This document shows, piece by piece, positions 12,734-22,655 of a stretch of DNA of 64,000 bases (position 1 is the stretch's first letter; every line of letters starts with the position of its first letter). Under the pieces are notes generated by a model. It was given only the letters and a program-made list of their open reading frames with translations, was not told where the DNA came from and ran no database searches. A program made the translations under genes and the position numbers. Source of the DNA: Poa pratensis (lineage: Eukaryota > Streptophyta > Magnoliopsida > Poales > Poaceae); assembly GCA_947311845.1 (NCBI GenBank), contig CAMZMU010000059.1, positions 41,610,982-41,674,981 of the forward strand. The letters run 5' to 3'.

Positions 12734-14461
12734 TGATGGCCCTTGACGTAGTTACCTGCGTCAAAAGAAAATGGGTTAGGTTGAGACTCCAAGTGCAGAG
12801 TGTATAGTATAGGAAAGACAGTTTTCCCCATGAGGGGTGACTTGAGGGTTTAATATCGAACACTCGGGGAACCAGTAGTGTAGGTTTTATCTTCTTATCC
12901 TTCTTTTGAGAACCTGCAAACAAAGTAAATTGTTTTGTGCCCTCAATCTCACCAAGTGGTTGTCAAGCACAAGGTGCGAGAATGATAAAGACAAATGCAA
13001 ACAGTAGATAGATATGCAATGATGGTAAATAAATATGCAAGGATGGCGGAAACAATGATAAATGATATTTTTGGGTTTTATAATGTGAATGCAAGATGTA
13101 AAAGTGTTTTTGTATTTTCGGATTTAATAATGGCAGAAAATGTAAAATGGATAAAAGTTGTTGGAAAGGTGTTTCTTATGATTAAAAATGGACCGGGGTT
13201 CATGGTTTCACAAATACACTTTCTCTTTAATAAAGTGTAGATAATGGAACACTAGAATTGACATATGAGATTGCAACAACAAAGTTCATAACAAGTTACT
13301 AATTATATGGGCATCACGTCCTAACATAGAGATCTTTTGTTTATTAATCTCTCTTATACTCCACCGAGATGCGAACTAAATCATAACACCTTACTAATTA
13401 AGATAAATCAGAGCATAGCATTAAGTTTCATGACATGAAGTTAAAAAAGAACAAGCTAGATCTAGTCATGGAGTAGTGCAATGGTCACAACCACATCTCC
13501 GGTAGCTAGGTATTTTCTTTTATCCCTAGTGAGATAACAAAGTAAGGTAAAAACCCAAGCGGATCACGGAACAACTGTCACATTCACCATACTAGCCACC
13601 CCCCGTTACTCCAACTAATGCACACATTCCCCCTCACACGCTCTCATAACAAGTTTGATCAGAACAAGTAAATAAGAACGGGTACATAATATGCATCTAC
13701 TTTCATAACTGAAACAAAACCATTGCAATCTCAAACATATATTAACTCATAAAAAGATCCACCACAAATGTATTACATAGATGACCGTAATCATGTTCAG
13801 CAGCTCATACGGTACTAATTAGTGAAGCTCAAAGAGAGGAGAGATATAAGTTACTTCCACAAACCCATAGTCCAGGGGTGGACTACTCCCTCTTCATCAT
13901 GGAGACGGTAGAGAAGTCGATGGAGAAGATGGAGACCACACCGGCAGCGCCCCGCCGGAGTTTTCCCCCTCCAATCTGCAGCTCCAGGTCTCTGTTTCGT
14001 GGTTTCTGTGTTTCTGCGGCGCTCCTTTCCGAAGTGCGTCGGGGACTATTTTTATAGTCGTTTAAGGTCAAGACGGAGGCTCGGGAAAAAGATCGACGGC
14101 AACGGAACCGTGAGGCCCCAGATGATGGGTCCCACGCGGCCAAGGAATCTAGCCGCGTGGGCCCACTCATCTTGGCCCTCGGGCCTCCGTTGCTCGCTTC
14201 CTTTGCTCCCACGCTTTGTTCCTTCCAAAAACTGATGCTCGTAAATTTTCAGGTCATTTGGACATCGTTTGGGTCCCTAAAACATCAAAATCTAGAAAAT
14301 AGGGTTTTCTGCCTGTGCAGGGTTAATTCCAGAAAAATAGGGAAACAATGAAATATTCCCAAAATCAATATAAAACAATGATATAACCCTTATATGATGC
14401 AAATATGATTGAAATATAAGTAATATAATGCAAAGTTAATCTATGCATTTTACATGCATCA
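12734..14461 (-). repeat. Right (5') LTR of B (1728 bp)
   Basis: Starts TGATGGCCCTTGACG and ends TTTACATGCATCA. It aligns throughout with the D LTRs (42185-43921 and 48137-49876), with scattered differences that mark B as an older copy. The sequence after it (AGCCTTCAG from 14462) is reverse-transcriptase DNA of element I. Confidence 0.85.
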
Positions 14462-15896
14462 AGCCTTCAGAGAGTGTTGCCTGAAAACTGTCATTACTTG
14501 CAGCAGATGTTGTTTGTGTTCAGCTAAAGACTTGATGTATACTAAGATGTCATCGAAGAAAACCAACACAAATTTTCTCAGAAATGGTGCAAACAGGGTG
14601 TTCATTAGTTCTTGAGGGTTGCCGGAGCGTTGCACAAGCCAAAGGGCATCACTACATATTCATAGTGTCCAGGTGAGTAGAGAATGCAGTTTTGTGGATG
14701 TCTTCTTCCTTCATCCGGATTTGGTGATAACCAGATCTCAAATCAAACTTGGAAAAGACAGTGGAATCATGTAACTCATCTAATAAATCTTCAATTACAG
14801 AATGAGAAACTTGTTTTTTACTGTCAATTAATTCAGTCCTCTGAAATTGACACACAGTTCCAAGACTTGTCCTTCTTTCTCACTAAGATGGTGGTGAACA
14901 AAAAGGGTTGTGGCTTGGTCAAATTTCATCATTAATTCTTGAGCATTTCCTTGATTAGAAGTTCCACTGAATTCTTTTGACTATGAGACATACTATAAGG
15001 CCGGATGTTTGGAGGTTTAGCTCCAGGAGTCAGAGGTATTTGATGGTCACACGATCTCTATGGGGGTAGGCCAGAGGGAGCTTGGAAGATATCTTGGAAC
15101 TGATGTAGCAATGCACTAATCTCATAAGGAATTTCTGATGTATTTTCAGTGGACTGTATTGTACTGTCATCAGCATCATCATCCTCTGTTGTATACAACA
15201 TATATCCCTAGGCACCTTGTGCTATCAGCAAACTGCGGTCTTCTGAGGAAATTAAGAACTCTCTTTGGAAATAGATGGTCACTGAGGGTTTTCATCGACC
15301 CATTTATCGCCAATGTCATAGTTCTGTTGAGAAAGTCGAAAGTAACTGGATTGTGGAGCTTGAACCAATTTACCCCTAAAATAATATCAGCACCCTGGAG
15401 CTCCAAAATCCGGAAGTCGCCTTTAAATTTGAGGCCTTGAATGGAAAAAGAGCAATTGTATGCCACTGCTGTAGATGACAAAGTACCACCACCAGCAACT
15501 GTAACTGTTCGTGGAGTGCACTTGTCAAGGCAATGTTGTTTTTCATAGAAAACTTGCGGTCCATGAAGTTATTGTGTTACCGGTGTCGGCTAAAGCTAAG
15601 GCTTGAGACTTCTGAAAGTTGAGATCTGATGGACATCCATTATACTCAGCAGCTGAAATGCTCATGGAGTTACAATTGTCATTGTGAACTTGAGCTGCAG
15701 GGATTTCTGGTTCTGGGTGAGCTAGTTGATTCATCACTGGGATTTGTTGTAGGTGTTCCTCAGGTGCAATGGGAGGTAGATGAACCTGAGCATTCTCTTG
15801 TTCTTCTTCCATGTAATTTCCCTCCATCTCCATGACATTAAGGACTTGTTGAAGTTGTTGGCACTTATGGCCAAGTGTCCAGTTCTCAGGACAATA
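14462..15896 (-). pseudogene. Element I: gag end, protease and partial reverse transcriptase
   Basis: On the minus strand, a degenerate zinc-knuckle segment (SWYCPENWTLGHKCQQL, about 15900-15850) is followed by an Asp/Glu-rich linker, a protease region with ADTGNT (about 15580) and ILGVNWFKLH (about 15360). The reverse transcriptase begins in [19 protein letters not shown] (about 14750). The sequence 14640-14462 continues into the YVDD-region equivalent, which reads F-F-D-D-I-L. The pieces lie in different frames (15923-15543, 15481-15179 and 14855-14652) and the reading is cut by B. It is a non-functional fragment of pol. Confidence 0.75.
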
Positions 15897-15901
15897 CCAA
15901 C

Positions 15902-16372
15902 TGTCGAGGTGCGCCCTCGGCAATTCCCATGGTTGCTATACCTAGGGTTGATTGTGTGGTAGAGAACGCGTAGTATTGGTGGAATCGACGGCTGACAAGC
16001 TGGATTTACCCAGGTCCAGGGCCCTCAAGTGAGGTAAAACCCCTACTTCCTGCTTGTCTGTGTTTATGGTATGAATATCAGGGTTACAAGGGTTCGACGG
16101 CTGCTGGTCTCGTCGAGGTTTTGGTGGCAATGGATTCCTTACCTTGATCGATTACCCTCCCAGCCTTTATATAGGAGGCTGGGTCTCGGGAAACACAACC
16201 GACCAAGGTTACATGTATGGAAAGTCTTAACCGACCATAACTTGATCTAACTTGGGAATCACTCCTTGTCTCGGGCCTTCCTTCGTGGGCTTCGATTAAT
16301 CTTTGGGCTTCTTTGATCACATGTGCACCAGGTACCTCTAAGCTGGGGTACCCGCAGAGTATAACCTCGTCA
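15902..16372 (-). repeat. LTR copy 1 of H (3' LTR)
   Basis: Bounded by TGTCGAGG at the left and CCTCGTCA at the right, an imperfect terminal inverted repeat. It is preceded by CCAAC and followed by TTAGCCCCCGAGTA, the reverse complement of a polypurine tract. It contains a TATA-like box (TATATAAAGG on the minus strand) inside the inverted repeat CCCAGCC/GGCTGGG at 16159-16183. Confidence 0.85.
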
Positions 16373-17240
16373 TTAGCCCCCGAGTACTTGCTTGACTCGA
16401 AGAATCGAGCATGTGCTCCCTTCATCGTGCACGTCATAATCTTCTGAACTTGTTCTTCTGACCCGATGTAGTTCTTCGAGCTCTAATTTGTTTCAATTGT
16501 ATGTGTATGCTAATCGAGGGATATTGACATAGTAGGCCTGATTTACTCTAGTATCGAGCTCAGTTAACTGCCTATTTGAGCAAAAAACCTTACTAGTCTT
16601 CAGTCAGACTCGAGTCCCTGGTCTCGAGCCTGGAACACAATCGAAAAATTATGCCTAGGGATATTGACATAGCAAGCCCGATTCACTCGAATATCGAGCT
16701 CAGTTAACCGCACATTTGGGCGAAACCATACTAGTCTTCAATCAGGTTCGAGTCCCCGGACTCGAAGCTGAACACTTTTGAAACTTTTGCCTAGGGATAT
16801 TGACATAGTAGGCCTGATTCACTCGAAAATTGAGCTCAGTTAACCGCACATTTGGGTGAAACCATACTAGCCTTCAATTAGGTTCGAGTCCCCGGACTCG
16901 AAGCTGGAACACTTTTGCAATTTTGCCTAGGGATATTGACATAGTAGGCCTGATTCACTCGAAAATCGAGCTCAGTTAACCGCACATTTGGGCGAAACCA
17001 TACTAGCTTTCAATCAGGTTCGAGTCCCCGGACTCGAAGCTAGAACACTTTTGCAATTTTTGCCTAGGATATTGACATAGTAGGCCTGATCACTCGAAAA
17101 TCGAGCACAGTTAACCGCACATTTGGGCGAAACCATACTAGCCTTCAATCAGGTTCGAGTCCCCGGACTCGAAGCTGGAACATACTGGACAGACTCGACT
17201 CAAGCCGTTGTAGGTCTTACTGATTCGTTCTGCAGTTTAA
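16373..17240 (-). repeat. H 3' untranslated region with about 136-bp tandem repeat, five copies
   Basis: Repeat units start at ATATTGACATAG at 16521, 16661, 16797, 16933 and 17069, a period of 136-140 bp. Each ends with the inverted motif GAGTCCCCGGACTC flanked by TTCGAG and TCGAAG. Arrays of this kind between integrase and the 3' LTR are known from Tat elements. The same array has four copies next to LTR copy 2 at 25780-26310. Confidence 0.85.
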
Positions 17241-18382
17241 CTTTTGGTACCTAACGCGTCCGTCAGGATTTTCATCATGTCTGTTGACACGGGAAATTTC
17301 AAGGGAAAACACTGTTGGAGCGTCACTCGGCCCATCTCGATTGCTCGGCGGGTCTTTCCTTTGCATTTGCGTATGCAGCATCCGAAACATCTGCGATTGG
17401 CATAGTCCGGGAATTTATGAAGTTTGGTTCTTTGATTTGTGAAGTACTTAATGCATTTTAATCGAATCTGTGGTCGAGTGAATTTTCTTACCTTGTTTTG
17501 AAATCTATGGGAGCGCGACAGCGCTCCCATGGGAGTAGCCCCCGAGATTGTGGTTTATTGTCTTGCAATGGAGGAAATCTCAAATCATCCTTCTACACTG
17601 CTTTTTGTCATCGAAATAATTTTGCTCCTTTTTGATCAATCGCAAGAATTTTTTGATATACTCCCATGGGAGTACATTTGTCAGTGGAATCCTTTTGTTG
17701 ATTGTAGTCTCGATCCCACCACTCGAACGTTGTCTTCACACCTGACGTCAACCATGATGTCTTAGGCGCGCGCTTGCTACTTTAACATGACATGTCTGTG
17801 TGGGTCCAATGTTCAGATTTTTGACCGCAGAAGACGCCATTTATTTTGGACCCGACTTATCATGGTGTAATCGGGGCAGTCCTCGGGTAATCATATCTGT
17901 TTTTTTTTATTTGTGCCAAGCCCCAAGTTTATCGAGTGGTTTGTGTTTCCTTTTTGAACCAGCCCCCGAGCGTGTCGAGTGGGTTTTGAGCATTCCGTTT
18001 GACCCAGCCCCCGAGGATGTCTAGTGGGGTTTGGGTTTTCTTTTGACCCAGCCCCCGAGTATGTCGATTGGGCTGTAAGTCATTGTGTTTATTGATTTTT
18101 GAGCTAGAATTTTGATGCTTTATGTTTTTACGATCGAGCCCCCGAGTGTTGAGTGGGGTAAAGGCATATATGAGAAATATGGAGGAACATGTATCTTTAC
18201 TCGAAATATGTGTATGATCAGCAAGCCGCCTCATTAAAACCTTCCAGTCCCCTTAGGTACCCTGGTAAGGGAAAAGAGTGCGTCTGAAACTTGCTGATTC
18301 TTTGACTTATGCTCTATTACATATGAGGTTAAGAGATCTATGCATAGAACCGACGCAGGTGCGCACGTTCCATGGTTTGATG
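17241..18382 (-). other. H non-coding segment downstream of integrase
   Basis: No coding domain is seen. 17920-18075 contains four loose tandem units of about 52 bp, each with CAGCCCCCGAG followed by a TCGAGTGGG-like motif (about 17920, 17962, 18006 and 18050). CCCCCGAG also occurs in the polypurine tract at 16376 and again at 17540 and 18140. The recurrence suggests a G-rich minus-strand signal amplified within this 3' region. Confidence 0.55.
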
Positions 18383-19419
18383 CTACTTCGCCGTCTTTGC
18401 ATTCTTCAATCGATAGGCTCCTCCTTCGATGACTTCTGTGACGATGTAAGGTCCTTCCCATGGTGATGCAAGTTTATGGACTTTCTTCTGTTTCTCCCGC
18501 AGCACCAAGTCTCCCACCATGAAGGACCGTGTGCGTAATCGACGACTATGGTAGTTGCGGAGGTCTTGTTGATAAACGGCTGTCGTGCCAAAGCCGTATT
18601 GCGTGCTTCTTCCAGCAAATCGGCTGCGTCTTCGAGTGCCTTTTGCGTCGTTTTCTTCATATGCTTCCACCGTGGTGCATTAAACTTGACGTCGGATGGT
18701 AACACTGCTTCCGCACCATAGACCATGAAGAACGGTGTATACTGTGTGGAGGCGTTTGGGGTGGTCCGTAAGCTCCATAGTACTGATGGAAGTTCATCTA
18801 CCCATGCACCCGCGGCCCTTTTGAGTGGTACTAAGAGTCTCTTTTTGATGCCACTGCATACGAGTCCATTGGCCTTTTCGACCTGCCCATTGGATTGTGG
18901 ATGTGCCACAGAAGCGTAGTTTAGTTTGATGTTTTGTTCCTTGCAAAAGGATTTGAACTCTTCCGCCGTGAAGTTTGTACCATTATCAGTTATGATGCTA
19001 TCCATTACTCCAAATCGATACATGATCGATTGTATGAAACGAACTGCCGTAGAAGCTGTTGAGCTTGTGATGGGGATAGCTTCGATCCATTTGGTGAACT
19101 TGTCGACTGCCACTAATAAGTGAGTATGACCTCCTTTTGATGATTTCTTCAGTGGTCCCACCATGTCAAGTCCCCATTGGGCAAAAGGCCATGCTAATGG
19201 TATGGTTTTTAGCGCTGATGCGGGTGCATGTGGCTTGGAAGCGAACTTCTGGCAACCAATGCATCTTTTGACTATGTCCTCTGCGTCCCTTAGCGCTGTA
19301 GGCCAGTAAAACCCTGCTCGGAAGGCTTTGGCTACGAGTGATCGACTGCCCGCGTGGTGCCCGCAAGTACCGGCATGAATGTCCGAAGGAGATCCTTGCC
19401 ATCTTCGAGTGCAATGCAT
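18383..19419 (-). pseudogene. Integrase of element H
   Basis: Integrase inserts the cDNA copy of the element into the host chromosome. On the minus strand the zinc-binding part includes CIGCQKFA (about 19260). The catalytic core has GLDMVGPL (first Asp), SIITDNGTNF (second Asp) and HPQSNGQVEKANG (the Glu), so the D-D-E triad is readable. A C-terminal segment with FMVGDLVLREKQ and PYIVTEVIEGGAYRL lies in another frame (18670-18383), so a frameshift separates core and C-terminus. The N-terminal HHCC region is distorted near 19400, where the frame overlaps the RNase H reading. It is well preserved but not intact. Confidence 0.8.
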
Positions 19420-21616
19420 CTTTGGAACATACCTGAGGTGCTGCGTTTGTACAACTCACCGTTTATGATGGTGTATGCTTTTGCTCGTCGAGTGACGCGT
19501 CTGGCCTCGTTTGTATCTTCTGGTAGTTCATTGCGAAGTATGTATGCGAGAAAAGGTTGAGTCCATATTGGCTCAATGAGAAGTACCTCAATCGGAGGAT
19601 CCTCTGTGCTTGGCGCTTTGCTCTTGTCTGTAGCTGCTGTCGTAGTCGATGGTCGTTTGTCGATTGACCTACGCTCTATTCGTTCAAAGAAAACCCGGGG
19701 GACTGGTGCTTTTGTGGAAGCAATGTTGGCTAATTTGTCAGCCTCTTCATTGCTTTCTCTCCCTACGTGTCGTAGTTCGCAGCCATCGAAGCTGCCCTCC
19801 ATTATGTTGTACAAATCCCGATAAGCGATCATGTTGTCTGCGATTGCATCACAGGCCTTCATTGTTTGCTGCACAACTAAGTTAGAGTCGCCATAAATCA
19901 TTAGTCGAGTGCATCCCATGGCTTTTGCCATGCGCATGCCATGGATTAGACCTTCGTATTCGGCCTCGTTATTTGATGGGAACTCGAAACCCATTTGCAA
20001 GATATAGCGCAGTTTGTCGCCTTTTGGTGATATGAGTATGACGCCCGCTCCTGCTCCTTCATTCTTTTTGGACCCATCGAAATACATGGTCCAGGAATTT
20101 GATACGTCAGGTACCCCTGGCAATTGAGCTTCTACCCACTCGGTGTGAAAATCGGGTAGGACTTGTGATTTGATGGCTTTCGGGTGTTCGTACTTGATTC
20201 CTAGTGGTCCCAGCTCGATGAGCCATTTTGCTACTCGCCCCGTTGCGTTGGGGTTTGTGAGGACGTCTCCAATCGCTGATTTATTGACCACCGTTATCGG
20301 GTGTTCTGTGAAGTAGTGCGCCAGCTTTCTTGATGTCATAAATACGGCGTACGCCAATTTCTGATATTGCGGGTACCGCTGTTTGGACGGGGAAAGAACT
20401 TCACTTACGTAATATACTGGCCTCTGTATGCTTTGACTATGTCCTTCTTCCATGCGGTCAACCACCAGCACGGTGCTGACCACTCGATTGGTGGCTGAGA
20501 TGTATAGGTAGAGTGGCTCATTTTCCTTAGGTGCTACGAGGATTGGCGGACTTGTGAGCATCTTTTTGAGTTCGAGGAAAGCGCTTCAGCTTCATCCGTC
20601 CACTCGAACTTGTCTGCTTTCTTCATCAATTTGTAAAATGGAAGTGCTTTTTCGCCTAGTTTGCTGATGAATCGACTGAGTGCTGCTACTCGACCAGCTA
20701 GCTGCTGTACCTCATGGAGTTTGGTAGGTCTCTTCATTGTGAGTATAGCTTGTATCTTTTCTGGGTCTGCTTCGATTCCACGTGCAGATATCAAATAACC
20801 CAAGAGTTGTCCAGCTGGGACACCGAAGGTGCATTTCTTTGGGTTAAGCTTGATGTTGTATCGATTGAGATTCTTGAATGTCTCCTGTAGATCACTGATT
20901 AATGTGTCCTCCTTTTCAGTCTTGATGACGATGTCGTCGACGTAGACCTGAACATTGCGTCCTATCTGTTCTTGTAGACAGTTTTGCATCATGCGCTGGT
21001 AAGTTGCGCCTGCGTTTTTGAGCCCGAAAGGCATGGTTGTGTAGCAGTAGACCCCGAGTGGGGTTATGAATGCTGTTTTGTCTTCGTCTTCTTCTTTCAT
21101 CCGAATTTGATGGTATCCTGAATATGCATCCAAAAATGATAACCGAGCGCATCCTGCTGTTGAGTCGATGATCTGATCGATTCGTGGTAATGGAAAGTGA
21201 TCTTTTGGACAGCATTTGTTTAGGGCTGTAAAATCTACACACATCCGCAGGGTGTCTGAGTGCTTCTTTTCGACCAGTACAGGGTTAGCAACCCAGTCTG
21301 CCTTTTTGATTTCTCGAATGAACTTTGCAGCAAGTAACCTATCAACTTCTGCCTCGATTGCACCTCTTTTGGGATCGGAGACACGGCGCATAGTTTGCTT
21401 GACTGGTCTAGATCCTGGCTTGAGTTGTAGAGAATGCTCGGCGAACTCTCTGGGGACACCTGGCATATCAGCTGGGCACCATGCGAATATTTCCCAGTTT
21501 TTACGGAGAAATTCGACGAGCGCATTTTCCTGTTCGCTGGTAAGACTCGATGATATGTTGACCGTTTTTGAGGGATCAGTCGGGTGCACTTGATGCTTTC
21601 TTGTGTCTGGTTGCAT
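19332..21616 (-). pseudogene. Reverse transcriptase, RNase H and second RNase H domain of H
   Basis: Frame one (21616-20534) is a reverse transcriptase: [48 protein letters not shown] and the catalytic VYVDDIVIK are all present. Frame two (20561-19332) continues with the connection and RNase H region (RPVYYVSEVLSPSKQRYPQY), then an additional RNase H beginning YFDGSKKNEGAGAGV, with NNEAEYEGLIHGM and GRESNEEADKLANIAS carrying its acidic residues. This extra archaeal-type RNase H is the hallmark of the Tat lineage. The switch of frame at about 20545 breaks the polyprotein; otherwise the catalytic residues I can see are kept. Confidence 0.85.
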
Positions 21617-22625
21617 TGAATTGTCTGTCGGATGCTAACCTCTTGTGTTCCGGCAGAAGTGTGCGGTCGTTAGAAACCTCGAGTTTGGCGAATGATTGCT
21701 CCATCCCATACATCTCTGAGATTTTGCTGAAGTCACGGTCACATGAATCTGACCTTTGAAAGTTCCCGTTGATCGTGATGACTCCTTTTGGTCCTGGCAT
21801 TTTGAGCTTGAGGTAGGCGTAGTGTGGGACGGCCATGAATCGAGCGAAAGTGGGGCGCCCAAGTATTGCATGGTATTGTGACTTCCAATCGACCACTTCG
21901 AACTCAATCGACTCGGTTCTGAAGTGAGTAGGATCTCCAAACGTAACATCGAGTTGTATGGTGCCTTCTGGGAGCACTGCTTTGCCTGGGACGATACCGT
22001 GGAAGGTACTTGTGGATTTTGGCAGATTTTCGACTGATTTGTTCATTCTGCGTAGCGTATCTGCAAAGATTATGTTGAGGCCGCTACCTCCGTCCATGAA
22101 GACCTTGGTCATGGCGTAGCCTCCGATTTGGGCGTCGAGTACCAAGGCTGCATGCCCTGGTCGATATACTGCGGGTGGATGGTCCTCTCGATTGAAGACA
22201 ATCGGAGTTTCTGATCCTTTCAAAAAATCTGTGATAGCTGGGGGTGCCATGACCGCCATATTGACGTGTCGAGTGTGTAACTTTTGCTCTCTATTGGAGG
22301 GACGTCCTCGCTGGATCATGTTCATCTGCCCGCGAGTTACGGGATATTTTTGTTCATCTCCTTGCTGCATCTGGTGCACGGCTGCTGCCATTTGTGTTCC
22401 CGTAACGGGTTGTGCTGGCACCATGTACACTGGCGTCGGTTGCGCTGGTGTTGGTGCAGTATACACCTGAGTAGGCTGTGTTTGCGGTGGTATGGAATAT
22501 ACCTGTGCTTGTTGTACTTGTTGCGGTGCTGGATATGCCTGAACAGGCTGTGCTTGTGATGTAGTCGATAGTGTGTGCCAGTTGAGGAGGTGCACGTCCA
22601 TCTTTGCAGTCGTATATATGTTCAA
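21576..22625 (-). pseudogene. Aspartic protease region of H
   Basis: The minus-strand frame starts with a Gln/Pro/Tyr-rich low-complexity segment (about 22560-22360). It continues with VTRGQMNMIQRG and the retropepsin region VFMDGGSGLNIIFADTL, where the active site is D-G-G. This variant is known in plant Tat elements and is not necessarily inactivating. The C-terminal protease motif is AILGRPTFARFM. It overlaps the reverse-transcriptase frame by 41 nt at 21616-21576, so the junction is shifted relative to a continuous polyprotein. Confidence 0.75.
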
Positions 22626-22655
22626 TCGCGAGTTGATCGAATTCCCTGCAATTTC

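Larger units (their letters stand above)
3023..14461 (-). mobile_element. Athila-type LTR retrotransposon B, coding-deficient, split by A and C
   Basis: Reading on the minus strand, the 5' LTR is 14461-12734. It is followed by a tRNA-Asp-type primer site at 12722-12706, a gag start at 12403, element C at 12004-6734, a gag/protease remnant at 6679-5603 and about 2.4 kb of non-coding 3' internal DNA. The polypurine tract lies next to 3223, and the last 200 bp of the 3' LTR (3222-3023) are visible; the rest of that LTR lies beyond insertion A, left of the window. I find no reverse transcriptase, RNase H or integrase, so B depended on another element. It inserted into the reverse-transcriptase region of element I. 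Its LTR and 3' internal region are closely related to those of element D at 42185-49876. Confidence 0.85.

Noticed and set aside
16521..17200. CRISPR-like array
   Set aside because: Regular repeats are present, but units are directly adjacent without unique spacers and lie in the 3' region of a plant retrotransposon.
15902..17270. LTR of H taken as about 1.37 kb (to GGATTTTC)
   Set aside because: The copies at 15902 and 25166 are identical in extent to GGATTTTC only because part of the internal region is duplicated. The third copy ends at CCTCGTCA with the CCAAC target duplication, and TGTCGAGG/TGACGAGG inverted ends confirm the 470-bp LTR.
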